Shown in pieces: positions 1 through 6,462 of a DNA stretch of 9,354 nt. The notes under the pieces are model-generated. The model had not been told where the DNA came from and ran no database searches. It worked only from the letters and a program-made list of their open reading frames with translations. The DNA comes from Dehalococcoidia bacterium (GTDB lineage Bacteria > Chloroflexota > Dehalococcoidia > GIF9 > AB-539-J10): NCBI GenBank assembly GCA_029857995.1, contig JAOUFZ010000052.1, positions 1-9,354 on the forward strand, read 5' to 3'. The position numbers and the translations under genes were made by a program. Within the stretch, counting starts at the first letter, position 1. Each line of letters starts with the position of its first letter.

Positions 1-12
1 GAAGGAGAGAAC

Positions 13-345
13 ATGAAGAAGATTAGTTTAGCTCAGGTCAAGCCCTATGAGGCTCCCGGTCATTTCAAGATGGTTGCGCTCAGGCTAAGCGGCAAAGAGG
101 AAACAGGAGCTGAGAAGTTCTGGGTAGGCATGTCCCATTTCCTGCCTGGAGGTGGAGCCGAATTCGGCGCTACGCCAGCGGAGAAATACTACTTCGTCCT
201 GGACGGAGAAATCACCGTTAAGACCGAGAAGGAAGAGATGACGCTGGGGCCGTGGGACTCAGTCTACATCGGTCCCAACGAGGGTAGATCGATACTCAAC
301 AAGACCAATAAACCGGTGAGTATGCTGGTAGTTATTAACTATTAG
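13..345 (+). CDS. Small single-domain cupin protein lacking canonical metal-binding histidines
   Basis: This 110-residue protein has the size and pattern of a one-domain cupin. Cupin motif 1 is recognisable around residues 45-65 (PGGGAEFG...EKYYFVLDGE) and motif 2 around residues 79-96 (GPWDSVYIGPNEGRSILN). Most metal cupins carry His-x-His in motif 1 and a His in motif 2. Here those places hold Glu50-Phe51-Gly52 and about Arg92, while Glu57 is kept, so a classical 3-His/1-Glu metal site is absent. The ATG is preceded by a good Shine-Dalgarno (GAAGGAGAG, bases 1-9). It lies 82 bases upstream of the dehydrogenase gene on the same strand and probably belongs to the same catabolic cluster. No signal peptide is seen, so it should be cytoplasmic. 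Its function is unknown; a role on a diketone or enol intermediate, or as a sensor or accessory protein, would be a guess. The fold call is fairly safe, the role is not. Confidence 0.8.
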   Translation: MKKISLAQVKPYEAPGHFKMVALRLSGKEETGAEKFWVGMSHFLPGGGAEFGATPAEKYYFVLDGEITVKTEKEEMTLGPWDSVYIGPNEGRSILNKTNKPVSMLVVINY

Positions 346-427
346 GGCAAATGTCCGTTTCTTTGAATAGCTGTGTTTCTAATTGCGCGATAGAATTGCA
401 TAAACTACAGCAAACGAAAGAAGGGCT

Positions 428-1381
428 TTGATAAGAGCTGAGGAGATTAGCAATATTGCCGTGATTGGCGCGGGCATGATAGCGCCCGGCGTTGCTCAAG
501 TCTTTGCCACCAGGAACTACAATGTTCGTATCTTTGGCAGGAGACAAGAAGCATTGCGAACGGCTATTGAAAGAATCAGATCTACACTCTCAACAATGGC
601 TGAAAGAGGGATTGGTTTACAGAGTGAAATCGAGCCAGCCATAAGCAGGATCAAAACCACCACCGAACTGAGCGAGGCCACCGCCGATGCTCACTTCGTC
701 ATTGAGTGTGTCTCCGAAAATCTGGAGTTAAAGCAGCAGTTCTTTCATAATCTAGACCAGCTCTGTCCTCCAGAGACTATTCTGGCTACCAATACGTCGG
801 TGATTAGCATAACCGAAATCGCGGCCAAGGCCCGCCGGCGGGAGAGAATTCTGGGGACTCATTTCTGGAACCCCCCTTACCTGATTCCCCTCGTGGAAGT
901 CACCAAGGCAAGAGATACCTCTGACGAAGCCATGGAGGCGACTTATCAGGTCATGAAAAACGCAGGGAAACACCCGGTGAAGTGCATGAAGGATGTGCCT
1001 GGTTTTATCGCCAATCGGCTGCAACACGCCTTGTGGCGGGAGGCTATCTCCATCGTGGAACATGGTATTGCAGACGCCGCCACTGTTGATGAAGCTATCA
1101 AGAACGGTTTTGCTGTTCGGTTGCCAGTTCTGGGACCTATTGAGAACGCCGACATGGTTGGACTCGACCTGACCCTGTCTATCCACGACTATATTCTCAA
1201 GCATCTTGAAGCTTCTCCGAATCCCTCGCCCCTCCTAAGGGAAAAGGTGAAAAGAGGGGAGCTGGGATTCAAGACGGGGCAGGGTTTCTATACCTGGTCC
1301 CCCGAAGAGATCAACAAGTCCAGGGAAAGGCTTCTGGAATACCTCATCGAGTGGACCAAGAAAGAACAGGGCAAAGCATAG
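428..1381 (+). CDS. 3-hydroxyacyl-CoA dehydrogenase-family NAD(P)-dependent oxidoreductase, candidate 3-hydroxy-5-oxohexanoate dehydrogenase
   Basis: A 317-residue enzyme of the family that oxidises 3-hydroxy acids or their CoA esters to 3-oxo products. The N-terminal Rossmann domain has the dinucleotide motif G14-A-G16-M-I-A-P-G21. The catalytic set is complete by comparison with human HADH: Ser124, His145 and Glu157 (12 apart, within GTHFWNPPYLIPLVEV) and Asn196 in GFIANRL. The C-terminal helical domain follows, ending with the usual GFKTGQGFYTW. The start is a TTG at 428: it gives a normal N-terminus just before the first beta strand, with a purine-rich AAGAAGG upstream, and any later start would delete the nucleotide-binding loop. 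Strand beta2 ends in Gly37-Arg38-Arg39 rather than the acidic residue usual in NAD-specific members, which hints at NADP. The adjacent BKACE gene suggests a free 3-hydroxy acid is oxidised to the 3-keto acid cleaved next. With transhydroxylase genes nearby, 3-hydroxy-5-oxohexanoate is the favoured substrate. Carnitine and gulonate dehydrogenases are related alternatives. Family certain, substrate inferred. Confidence 0.9.
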   Translation: MIRAEEISNIAVIGAGMIAPGVAQVFATRNYNVRIFGRRQEALRTAIERIRSTLSTMAERGIGLQSEIEPAISRIKTTTELSEATADAHFVIECVSENLELKQQFFHNLDQLCPPETILATNTSVISITEIAAKARRRERILGTHFWNPPYLIPLVEVTKARDTSDEAMEATYQVMKNAGKHPVKCMKDVPGFIANRLQHALWREAISIVEHGIADAATVDEAIKNGFAVRLPVLGPIENADMVGLDLTLSIHDYILKHLEASPNPSPLLREKVKRGELGFKTGQGFYTWSPEEINKSRERLLEYLIEWTKKEQGKA

Positions 1382-1441
1382 AACGATCTTGAGTGATCAT
1401 GCAGAAAGCCTTTGCATTCGGTGCAATGAGATACATCGTGT

Positions 1442-1449
1442 AGGAGGAG
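1442..1449 (+). promoter_or_regulatory. Strong Shine-Dalgarno for the BKACE gene
   Basis: AGGAGGAG sits seven bases ahead of the ATG at 1457. It is much stronger than the site of the preceding TTG-started dehydrogenase gene, so translation of the cleavage enzyme may be higher within a shared transcript (inference). Confidence 0.75.
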
Positions 1450-1456
1450 TGAGCAA

Positions 1457-2392
1457 ATGGAAAAGCTTATCATAACGGCGGCCTTGACCGGCAATATCAC
1501 CCTGCCGACTCAGACACCTTATCTACCGCTGACACCCCAGCAAATCTGCGATGAGGCGGTACGGTGTTCCGATGCCGGGGCGGCCTCGGTACATATCCAT
1601 GGCCGGGACCCCCAGACCGGCAAGCCGACTACCGACCCAGCGGTCTATCGGGATATTGCCACTCTCATCAAGGCAAAGAGCAATGTCATTGTCTGCGTAA
1701 CCACCGGCGGGACCATGGAAATGACAGCGGCGGAAAGGATAAGGGTTGTCCCGGCTCTCAAACCGGAGCTGGCTACATTCAACATGGGCTCGATCAACTT
1801 CTCGATCCACCCCATAGCCGACCGATATAAGGACTCGGACTACAAGTATCCCTGGGAGAAGGATTTTGCCGCCGGAACCATAAATTTCATCTTCCGTAAT
1901 ACCTTTGGTGATATCGAGCACTTCTGTAAGACCATGACTGAGAATGATACAAAACCCGAACACGAAGCATATGACGTAGGGCATCTGTACAATATACAGT
2001 ATTGCATTAAGAGAAAGCTCGTGGAATTCCCCATCTGGGTGCAATTCGTCACCGGAATTCTGGGAGCGATTGGCGCCGATCTAGAAAATATTATGTTCAT
2101 GAAACAAACGGCTGACCGATTGTTCGGGCCGCAGAACTATAAGTGGTCGGTAATTGGCGCCGGCTATCCCGCCGAGTTTAACCTGGCGACACTATCCATA
2201 ATGATGGGTGGGCACGTCCGCGTGGGCTTTGAAGACAATATCTTTGTGCGCAAGGGAGTATTGGCCAAGAGCAACGCCGAACTGGTAGAGAAAGTAGTCA
2301 GAATCGCCCGGGAGCTTGACCGGGAAATAGCTACACCCGACGAAGCGAGACAGATCCTTGGCCTAAAAGGAAGGGACAAGGTCAACTACTAG
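1457..2392 (+). CDS. Beta-keto acid cleavage enzyme (BKACE, DUF849 family), candidate triacetate acetoacetate-lyase
   Basis: A 311-residue TIM-barrel enzyme of the BKACE family (formerly DUF849). The family condenses a beta-keto acid with acetyl-CoA and splits it into acetoacetate plus a new CoA ester, using a divalent metal, usually zinc. Metal ligands are His46 and His48 (VHIHGRD) and Glu259 in HVRVGFEDN. The neighbouring Arg255 and Asp260 match the catalytic Arg and Asp of Kce, the lysine-fermentation member. The TTGG loop and GSINF motif are also present. The first part keeps Kce numbering, while the Arg/Glu/Asp set is shifted by about 29 residues, so a central insertion (roughly residues 115-160) enlarges the protein. 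Glu14, which as I recall holds the amino group of the Kce substrate, is Ile here, arguing against a 3-keto-5-aminohexanoate lyase. With a hydroxyacid dehydrogenase upstream and transhydroxylase genes nearby, cleavage of 3,5-dioxohexanoate from phloroglucinol is the preferred reading. Family certain, substrate inferred. Confidence 0.92.
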   Translation: MEKLIITAALTGNITLPTQTPYLPLTPQQICDEAVRCSDAGAASVHIHGRDPQTGKPTTDPAVYRDIATLIKAKSNVIVCVTTGGTMEMTAAERIRVVPALKPELATFNMGSINFSIHPIADRYKDSDYKYPWEKDFAAGTINFIFRNTFGDIEHFCKTMTENDTKPEHEAYDVGHLYNIQYCIKRKLVEFPIWVQFVTGILGAIGADLENIMFMKQTADRLFGPQNYKWSVIGAGYPAEFNLATLSIMMGGHVRVGFEDNIFVRKGVLAKSNAELVEKVVRIARELDREIATPDEARQILGLKGRDKVNY

Positions 2393-2412
2393 AGGAACCG
2401 GTTATATACCCC

Positions 2413-2446
2413 GCAAAAAAGTCTCTGCAATTCTATTTTGCTTTTT
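2413..2446 (+). terminator. Possible weak intrinsic terminator after the BKACE gene
   Basis: GCAAAA at 2413-2418 can pair with TTTTGC at 2436-2441 across a 17-base loop, and TTTTT follows at 2442-2446. It lies 20 bases beyond the BKACE stop and before the convergent NTPase gene, where a terminator is expected. The stem is short and AT-rich with a large loop, so the call is tentative. Confidence 0.35.
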
Positions 2447-2482
2447 GAGCCCGGCAACCTTCTGTGCGCGACTCGTAGGTGG

Positions 2483-3016
2483 CTACTTCACAGCTTTGCA
2501 GTGTGTAGCCTCGGACACGTCTGAAAGGGATTGTGTCAAATCAGCGACGACCACAAATTCGTACTGAGGGAAACGCCTCTGAAGTGCTCCTTTTAACGAA
2601 CTCCTCACTACTATGAGCACGTTGACTGGTGAGGCTAGGGTTAATTCGACTGCGGGCATAAGCCCTTTGCCACTCAGTTCCAACGGGCCGACCTCATCGA
2701 TGACCACCAAATCGCATCTGCTTTCAACCGCTCTCTTAATAGCACCGCGGCCAAACACTACCCCACGCCTGCTGATGGTATAGTCACCAACCACTTCACC
2801 TCCCTTGAAACGTTTAAGGCGGGACAGCCGGGCGAAAGGGATCTCTTGGCCGGTAAGGAGGTCAATTACGTTGAAGCCAGTTCGTTGTCTTTGCTGCTCA
2901 GTGGCCTGAGAAAGGATTCCACCGACAGTGGAGCCATGTTTTCGCTGCTGGTCGATGTATTCCCGGCACCAACTGGTCTTGCCTGACCCTGGTTCACCTA
3001 CAACGAGCAGTCTCAC
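2483..3016 (-). CDS. THEP1-like P-loop nucleoside-triphosphatase
   Basis: A P-loop NTPase of the THEP1 family (NTPase_1), 177 residues from the chosen start. Walker A is G7-E-P-G-S-G-K13-T14 and Walker B is LVVIDEVGPLEL (103-114, Asp107-Glu108). The family signature GFNVIDL is at 47-53. There is no ABC signature motif, so this is not a classical transporter ATPase. Characterised THEP1 proteins hydrolyse several NTPs slowly and have no settled physiological role. I chose the GTG whose G is the last base of the upstream TAG (TAGTG). It places the P-loop right after a first strand, MRLLVVGEPG, as in relatives. An upstream TTG at 3058 would add 14 residues (191 in all) without a visible Shine-Dalgarno. 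The overlap implies translational coupling to the membrane protein gene, so the two products probably act together at the membrane. A nucleotide or cofactor-related role, for instance in molybdopterin supply, is only a possibility given the neighbours. Confidence 0.85.
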   Translation of the reverse strand: MRLLVVGEPGSGKTSWCREYIDQQRKHGSTVGGILSQATEQQRQRTGFNVIDLLTGQEIPFARLSRLKRFKGGEVVGDYTISRRGVVFGRGAIKRAVESRCDLVVIDEVGPLELSGKGLMPAVELTLASPVNVLIVVRSSLKGALQRRFPQYEFVVVADLTQSLSDVSEATHCKAVK

Positions 3017-3723
3017 TAAAGGCCTGATGCGAAGGCCACCGCCGCGCCAATCCAGCAAAAGGCCGTGATGGCTATAGTGCTAGCGTAGAAGGCCCTGGGC
3101 TTCACAGTCATGAATTGCCAGAAATTGGGTCGGATCTTTGTACCCACCAGGTATCCCAGGAGCAGCAGACAAGTACCTGCAATAGCTAAAGCTGTACCCT
3201 CGGCAAACACTTTACTGAGTGTCTCAGCAAGTCCCAAGGATGCCCAGTTACCCATACCTGCTGCTGATGCCAGAGGGCCGAAAAGGATGAAGCTCAGGTA
3301 TCCTGCTGCAACACCAGCGCCAATACGCATCTTGATACTGCTTTCGAAACCTTTAAACAACAGGCTGACCACCAGGGTAAAGGCCAGCGCTTCCAGAAGG
3401 ATTGCCGAGGCAGGGTTGACCACGGAGGGACCAAAAATAGGCTGGACATAAATCACGGCGCTCAGCGGCTTGAACAGGACGGCGATCACTCCAAGCCAGA
3501 ATACGAGCTTGGGTCGCCGATACATGACGACAAATGTCGCCATGATTGCCATGGCGATGCCCCCTGTAATTGCCCCTTTGTAGGCGAAGTGGACAAGGTG
3601 CAAAGCCCCGCCCAGAGTAGCTTCCACAAGGCCCCAGATTGAGCCAAAGACCAGAATCCCAATGACTACACGCAAAATGTCTCCTGACTGTGATACTGTT
3701 TTGAGTTTGTTGAATACCTGCAT
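3016..3723 (-). CDS. Polytopic membrane protein coupled to THEP1-like NTPase (ECF S-component-like, unassigned)
   Basis: A 235-residue integral membrane protein. Hydrophobic stretches near residues 17-37, 47-68, 73-93, 104-125, 132-155, 172-194 and 211-231 suggest about seven helices with positively charged connecting loops (for example MYRRPK at 67-72). Polar residues within the membrane, such as Glu34 in GLVEATLGGA and Glu111, together with the conserved-looking GPSVVNPAS loop, could line a binding site. I do not recognise a named family; size and helix pattern resemble substrate-binding (S) components of ECF transporters, which is a weak analogy. Start: the ATG at 3723 has GGGGAGG six bases upstream and lies about 36 bases after the predicted transcription start. 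A longer reading from a GTG at 3762 would begin essentially at or before the transcription start, so it is rejected. The stop overlaps the NTPase start. Together they look like a two-component membrane/NTPase module. Function unknown. Confidence 0.8.
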   Translation of the reverse strand: MQVFNKLKTVSQSGDILRVVIGILVFGSIWGLVEATLGGALHLVHFAYKGAITGGIAMAIMATFVVMYRRPKLVFWLGVIAVLFKPLSAVIYVQPIFGPSVVNPASAILLEALAFTLVVSLLFKGFESSIKMRIGAGVAAGYLSFILFGPLASAAGMGNWASLGLAETLSKVFAEGTALAIAGTCLLLLGYLVGTKIRPNFWQFMTVKPRAFYASTIAITAFCWIGAAVAFASGL

Positions 3724-3729
3724 ATCTTG

Positions 3730-3736
3730 CCTCCCC
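3730..3736 (-). promoter_or_regulatory. Shine-Dalgarno deciding the membrane protein start
   Basis: On the minus strand GGGGAGG is followed by six bases and then the ATG at 3723. This spacing supports 3723 as the start over the in-frame GTG at 3762 and the ATG at 3738, neither of which has a comparable site. Confidence 0.75.
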
Positions 3737-3765
3737 ATTCGTAAGCTTGCCTGAGTTTGCACCTA

Positions 3766-3794
3766 AGTATATCAAACGGAGATTTCTTGGTCAA
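3766..3794 (-). promoter_or_regulatory. Sigma70-type promoter for the membrane protein/NTPase operon
   Basis: On the minus strand a -35 box TTGACC (3794-3789) is separated by exactly 17 bases from a -10 box TATACT (3771-3766). Both are close to consensus. Transcription would begin near 3759, giving a leader of about 36 bases before the ATG at 3723. Confidence 0.7.
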
Positions 3795-3801
3795 TAAAGT
3801 G

Positions 3802-3831
3802 TTGACTCTCGTGAGTTCACCGTATTAGAAT
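3802..3831 (+). promoter_or_regulatory. Sigma70-type promoter for the transhydroxylase-like operon, with overlapping dyads
   Basis: TTGACT (3802-3807) and TAGAAT (3826-3831) with an 18-base spacer form a plausible sigma70 promoter, placing transcription start near 3838, about 30 bases before the ATG at 3869. Two small inverted repeats overlap it: ACTC/GAGT (3805-3808 and 3813-3816) and TATTA-GAA-TAATA (3823-3835) across the -10. The second could be an operator, but both are short. The -35 box lies only seven bases from the -35 box of the divergent promoter, so a regulator bound here could control both operons. Confidence 0.5.
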
Positions 3832-3868
3832 AATACACTGCGTCAGACGACAAAGGAGGAGGGACAAT

Positions 3869-6460
3869 ATGGCTTATTCTACGAAAGACGAACAAGTTTT
3901 TACAAATTGTACCGTCGGCGGCCCGCTTTTTGTGTACGTGAAAAACGGGAAAATAACACGCGTTGAACCCCTGGAGCTCAGTCCTGATGATGCTGAATCC
4001 TGGGTTATAAAAGCACGGGGAAGGAGATTTTCCCCTGCCAGAATGGCGAACGTTGCACAATATGCCTTGGCTGAGAGGTCAAGGATATATTCCCCCGATA
4101 GGCTTCTTTATCCCCTTAAGAGAGTTGATTTCAATCCGCGAGGAGATAGAAAAGCTGAAAACAGGGGTACGTCAGGCTATAAGCGAATCAGCTGGGACGA
4201 AGCCTTAGATATTCTGGCCAAAGAAATAGAGCGTGTCCACAAGACTTATGGGCCTGGCGCAGTCCTTACCACGCCTTCTTCACATCACAATTGGGGCAAT
4301 GTAGGTTACAGGCACAGCAGCCTCTTAAGGTTCATGGGAATGCTGAATGCTACCTATGTCGACCACAATCCGGATAGCTGGGAGGGTTGGCACTGGGGGG
4401 CAATGCATATGTGGGGATTTGCCTGGAGACTGGGCGTTTCGGAGCAATACGATCTCCTGGAAGATGCCTTGAAACACACCGAGATGGTGATCTACTGGTC
4501 TGCTGACCCTGAGAGCACCGCCGGAATCTATGCAGGGCAGGAGTCAAATCAGTGGCGTTCCTGGCTGAAGGAGCTGGGGGTGAAAATGATTGTGGTAGAC
4601 CAGCATTATAATTCCACCGCTGTGAATTTTGCTGACAAATGGTTTGCTCCCAGGCCGGGAACTGACACAGCGATGGCGGCAGCTATCGCCTATGTCTGGC
4701 TTACGGAAGGGACATACGATAAGGAATATATCAAGGAACATGCCCACGGATTTGAAAAGTGGAAAGGCTATATACTTGGTGAAGAAGATGGTTTTGCCAA
4801 GACGAGTGAATGGGCTGAAAAAGAAACAGGAGTACCAGCACGAGAGATAAGGGCCCTGGCAAGGGAGTGGGCCAGGCGTAAGACTATGCTGGCCTCCGGG
4901 AGCGCACTTGGAGGAGGAGCCTGCAGGACGGCCTACGGGACAGAATGGGCAAGGTATATGGTTATGCTGGCAGCCATGCAGGGGATGGGCAAGCCGGGTA
5001 GCAACATATGGACAACAAACTACGGTGCCCCCCAGAATTTTGACTTCTTCTTCCCGGGATATGCTGAAGGGGGAATATCAGGTGACGCACTGAACTCTGC
5101 CGCGGGCTTCCAGATGATCTCACGAGGAATAACAAAACATCCGGTAAGGTCTGAAGTGAATGATCCCGGGGGACAGCATATACCCAGGATCCTACTTCCT
5201 GAATGCATTTTGAATCCGCCTCAGGAGTGGCGGGGGAAGGGCTTTTGCGGCGCTTCGTCTGAAACTCAGTTCAAGAAATATAAGTATCCGGAAGATGGGT
5301 TCTCTGAGGTGAAGATGTTCTGGCGGTACGGCGGGGCTTATATCGGCACCATGAACAACACAAACAGGTGGGTCAGGATGTACCGGAGTCCCAAGCTTGA
5401 GTTTGTGGTTAACCAGTCAATCTGGATGGAAGGTGAAGCGCAACTTGCTGACTTGATACTCCCAGCCTGCACCAACTTTGAGAGATGGGACATCGGCGAG
5501 TGGGCTAACTGCTCGGGCTACATTCCTCATAGCCACTATGGAGTCAACCATAGGACAATAGTGCTACAGAAGAAATGTATTGAGCCACTGGGAGAATCTA
5601 AGGCAGATTACGACATATTCGCTGCGGCGGCTGAGAGGCTTGGCTTCTACGAGAAGTTCACCGAAGGAGGCTTAACAGAGCTGGACTGGGTAAGAAAGCT
5701 GTTCCAAGTAACTGACCTGCCAAAGTACATTTCATGGGAAGAGTTTGAAAAGAAAGGCTACTTTGTTGTCCCACTGCCAAAACCTTATAAGTCCACACCA
5801 AGTTTGAGATGGTTTGCCGAGGGACGGAAGAAAGATACACCAGACTGGGGACCTGTGGGTGGAGGGGTATCAAGCATACCAGATGCCGAAGGTAACCTGG
5901 CTACCCAGACGGGTAAAATAGAGTTTGAAGCAGAAAGCCTCAAACGGTTCGACCCCGATGACTGGGAAAGGCCACCCGTGGCCAAGTATATCCCTTCCTG
6001 GGAAGGTCATCACACAAAGGAGCTTTACTCCAAATACCCCCTTCAGCTCATTACTCCTCACCCGAGGTATAGTTTTCACACCCATTACGATGGTAAAGAC
6101 AGCTGGATAAATGAAATACCTGAACACAGGGTTAAAAAGGAAGATGGACGGTACTACTGGGTGATTCGGATAAACTCCAGAGACGCCGAGAAAAGGGGCA
6201 TAAGAGACGGTGATTTGGTCAACGTCTACAACGACAGAGCAGTTGTCATATGTGCAGCGCAGGTTACAGAGCGTGTCCCATACGGCATGGTCCATTCGTA
6301 TGAGTCCTGCGCTGTTTATGACCCAATCGGAGAGCCTGGCGAATCGCCGGACAGAGGTGGATGTATCAACCTGCTGACACCTCATCGTTTCATATCTAAG
6401 AATGCCTGCGGTATGGCTCCGAACTCCTGTCTGGTTGAAATTGAAAAGAGGAGGGAATGA
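3869..6460 (+). CDS. athL: Pyrogallol-phloroglucinol transhydroxylase-like large (molybdopterin) subunit
   Basis: An 863-residue catalytic subunit of the DMSO reductase superfamily, closest in layout to the large subunit of Pelobacter acidigallici transhydroxylase (875 residues), which moves hydroxyl groups between trihydroxybenzenes without net redox change. The N-terminus has a single Cys (Cys14) and no Tat signal, so it carries no [4Fe-4S] cluster and is cytoplasmic, as in that enzyme. The presumed molybdenum ligand is Ser170 in NPD169-S170-W171. With His139 (SSH139H), these sit exactly five residues before Pelobacter His144, Asp174, Ser175 and Trp176. Candidates for the active-site tyrosines Tyr404 and Tyr560 are Tyr398 (FFFPGYAEGG) and Tyr551 or Tyr557. 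The C-terminal dinucleotide-binding domain (from about 680) shows ITPHPRYSFHTH and GIRDGDLVNVYNDR. The ATG has a strong AAAGGAGGAGGG site. The stop overlaps or adjoins the Fe-S subunit start. Family strong; pyrogallol as the actual substrate is inferred. Confidence 0.88.
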   Translation: MAYSTKDEQVFTNCTVGGPLFVYVKNGKITRVEPLELSPDDAESWVIKARGRRFSPARMANVAQYALAERSRIYSPDRLLYPLKRVDFNPRGDRKAENRGTSGYKRISWDEALDILAKEIERVHKTYGPGAVLTTPSSHHNWGNVGYRHSSLLRFMGMLNATYVDHNPDSWEGWHWGAMHMWGFAWRLGVSEQYDLLEDALKHTEMVIYWSADPESTAGIYAGQESNQWRSWLKELGVKMIVVDQHYNSTAVNFADKWFAPRPGTDTAMAAAIAYVWLTEGTYDKEYIKEHAHGFEKWKGYILGEEDGFAKTSEWAEKETGVPAREIRALAREWARRKTMLASGSALGGGACRTAYGTEWARYMVMLAAMQGMGKPGSNIWTTNYGAPQNFDFFFPGYAEGGISGDALNSAAGFQMISRGITKHPVRSEVNDPGGQHIPRILLPECILNPPQEWRGKGFCGASSETQFKKYKYPEDGFSEVKMFWRYGGAYIGTMNNTNRWVRMYRSPKLEFVVNQSIWMEGEAQLADLILPACTNFERWDIGEWANCSGYIPHSHYGVNHRTIVLQKKCIEPLGESKADYDIFAAAAERLGFYEKFTEGGLTELDWVRKLFQVTDLPKYISWEEFEKKGYFVVPLPKPYKSTPSLRWFAEGRKKDTPDWGPVGGGVSSIPDAEGNLATQTGKIEFEAESLKRFDPDDWERPPVAKYIPSWEGHHTKELYSKYPLQLITPHPRYSFHTHYDGKDSWINEIPEHRVKKEDGRYYWVIRINSRDAEKRGIRDGDLVNVYNDRAVVICAAQVTERVPYGMVHSYESCAVYDPIGEPGESPDRGGCINLLTPHRFISKNACGMAPNSCLVEIEKRRE
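6449..6454 (+). promoter_or_regulatory. Shine-Dalgarno deciding the Fe-S subunit start
   Basis: AGGAGG lies inside the last codons of the large subunit gene, eight bases before the ATG at 6463 but only two before the ATG at 6457. The spacing favours 6463, although 6457 forms an ATGA overlap with the upstream stop. Confidence 0.65.
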
Positions 6461-6462
6461 AT

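Noticed and set aside
752..1204. Minus-strand open frame of 150 codons within the dehydrogenase gene
   Set aside because: Antisense to the catalytic and C-terminal domains, all of whose conserved residues are read on the + strand.
1390..1435. Small hairpins (GATC-TTGA-GTGATC region and TTGCA-TTCGG-TGCAA) between dehydrogenase and BKACE genes, considered as terminator or regulatory RNA
   Set aside because: Stems of four or five pairs without a T-run in a 75-base gap are expected by chance, and the two genes read best as one operon.
428..2392. Carnitine degradation (carnitine 3-dehydrogenase plus dehydrocarnitine cleavage enzyme) as the meaning of the dehydrogenase/BKACE pair
   Set aside because: The gene pair alone would allow it, but no thioesterase, betaine or choline genes are visible, position 14 of the BKACE lacks the amine-binding Glu of Kce, and the neighbours are phenol-type molybdoenzymes. 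Not excluded outright.
3869..3990. N-terminal [4Fe-4S] site or Tat signal in the first large subunit, as in formate dehydrogenases or DMSO reductases
   Set aside because: Only one Cys occurs in the first 100 residues and there is no twin-arginine plus hydrophobic stretch; this absence is itself characteristic of transhydroxylase.
5870..6385. Long minus-strand open frame (171 codons) inside the large subunit gene
   Set aside because: Antisense to a clearly conserved domain of the molybdopterin subunit, with no family resemblance or start signal; a shadow frame.
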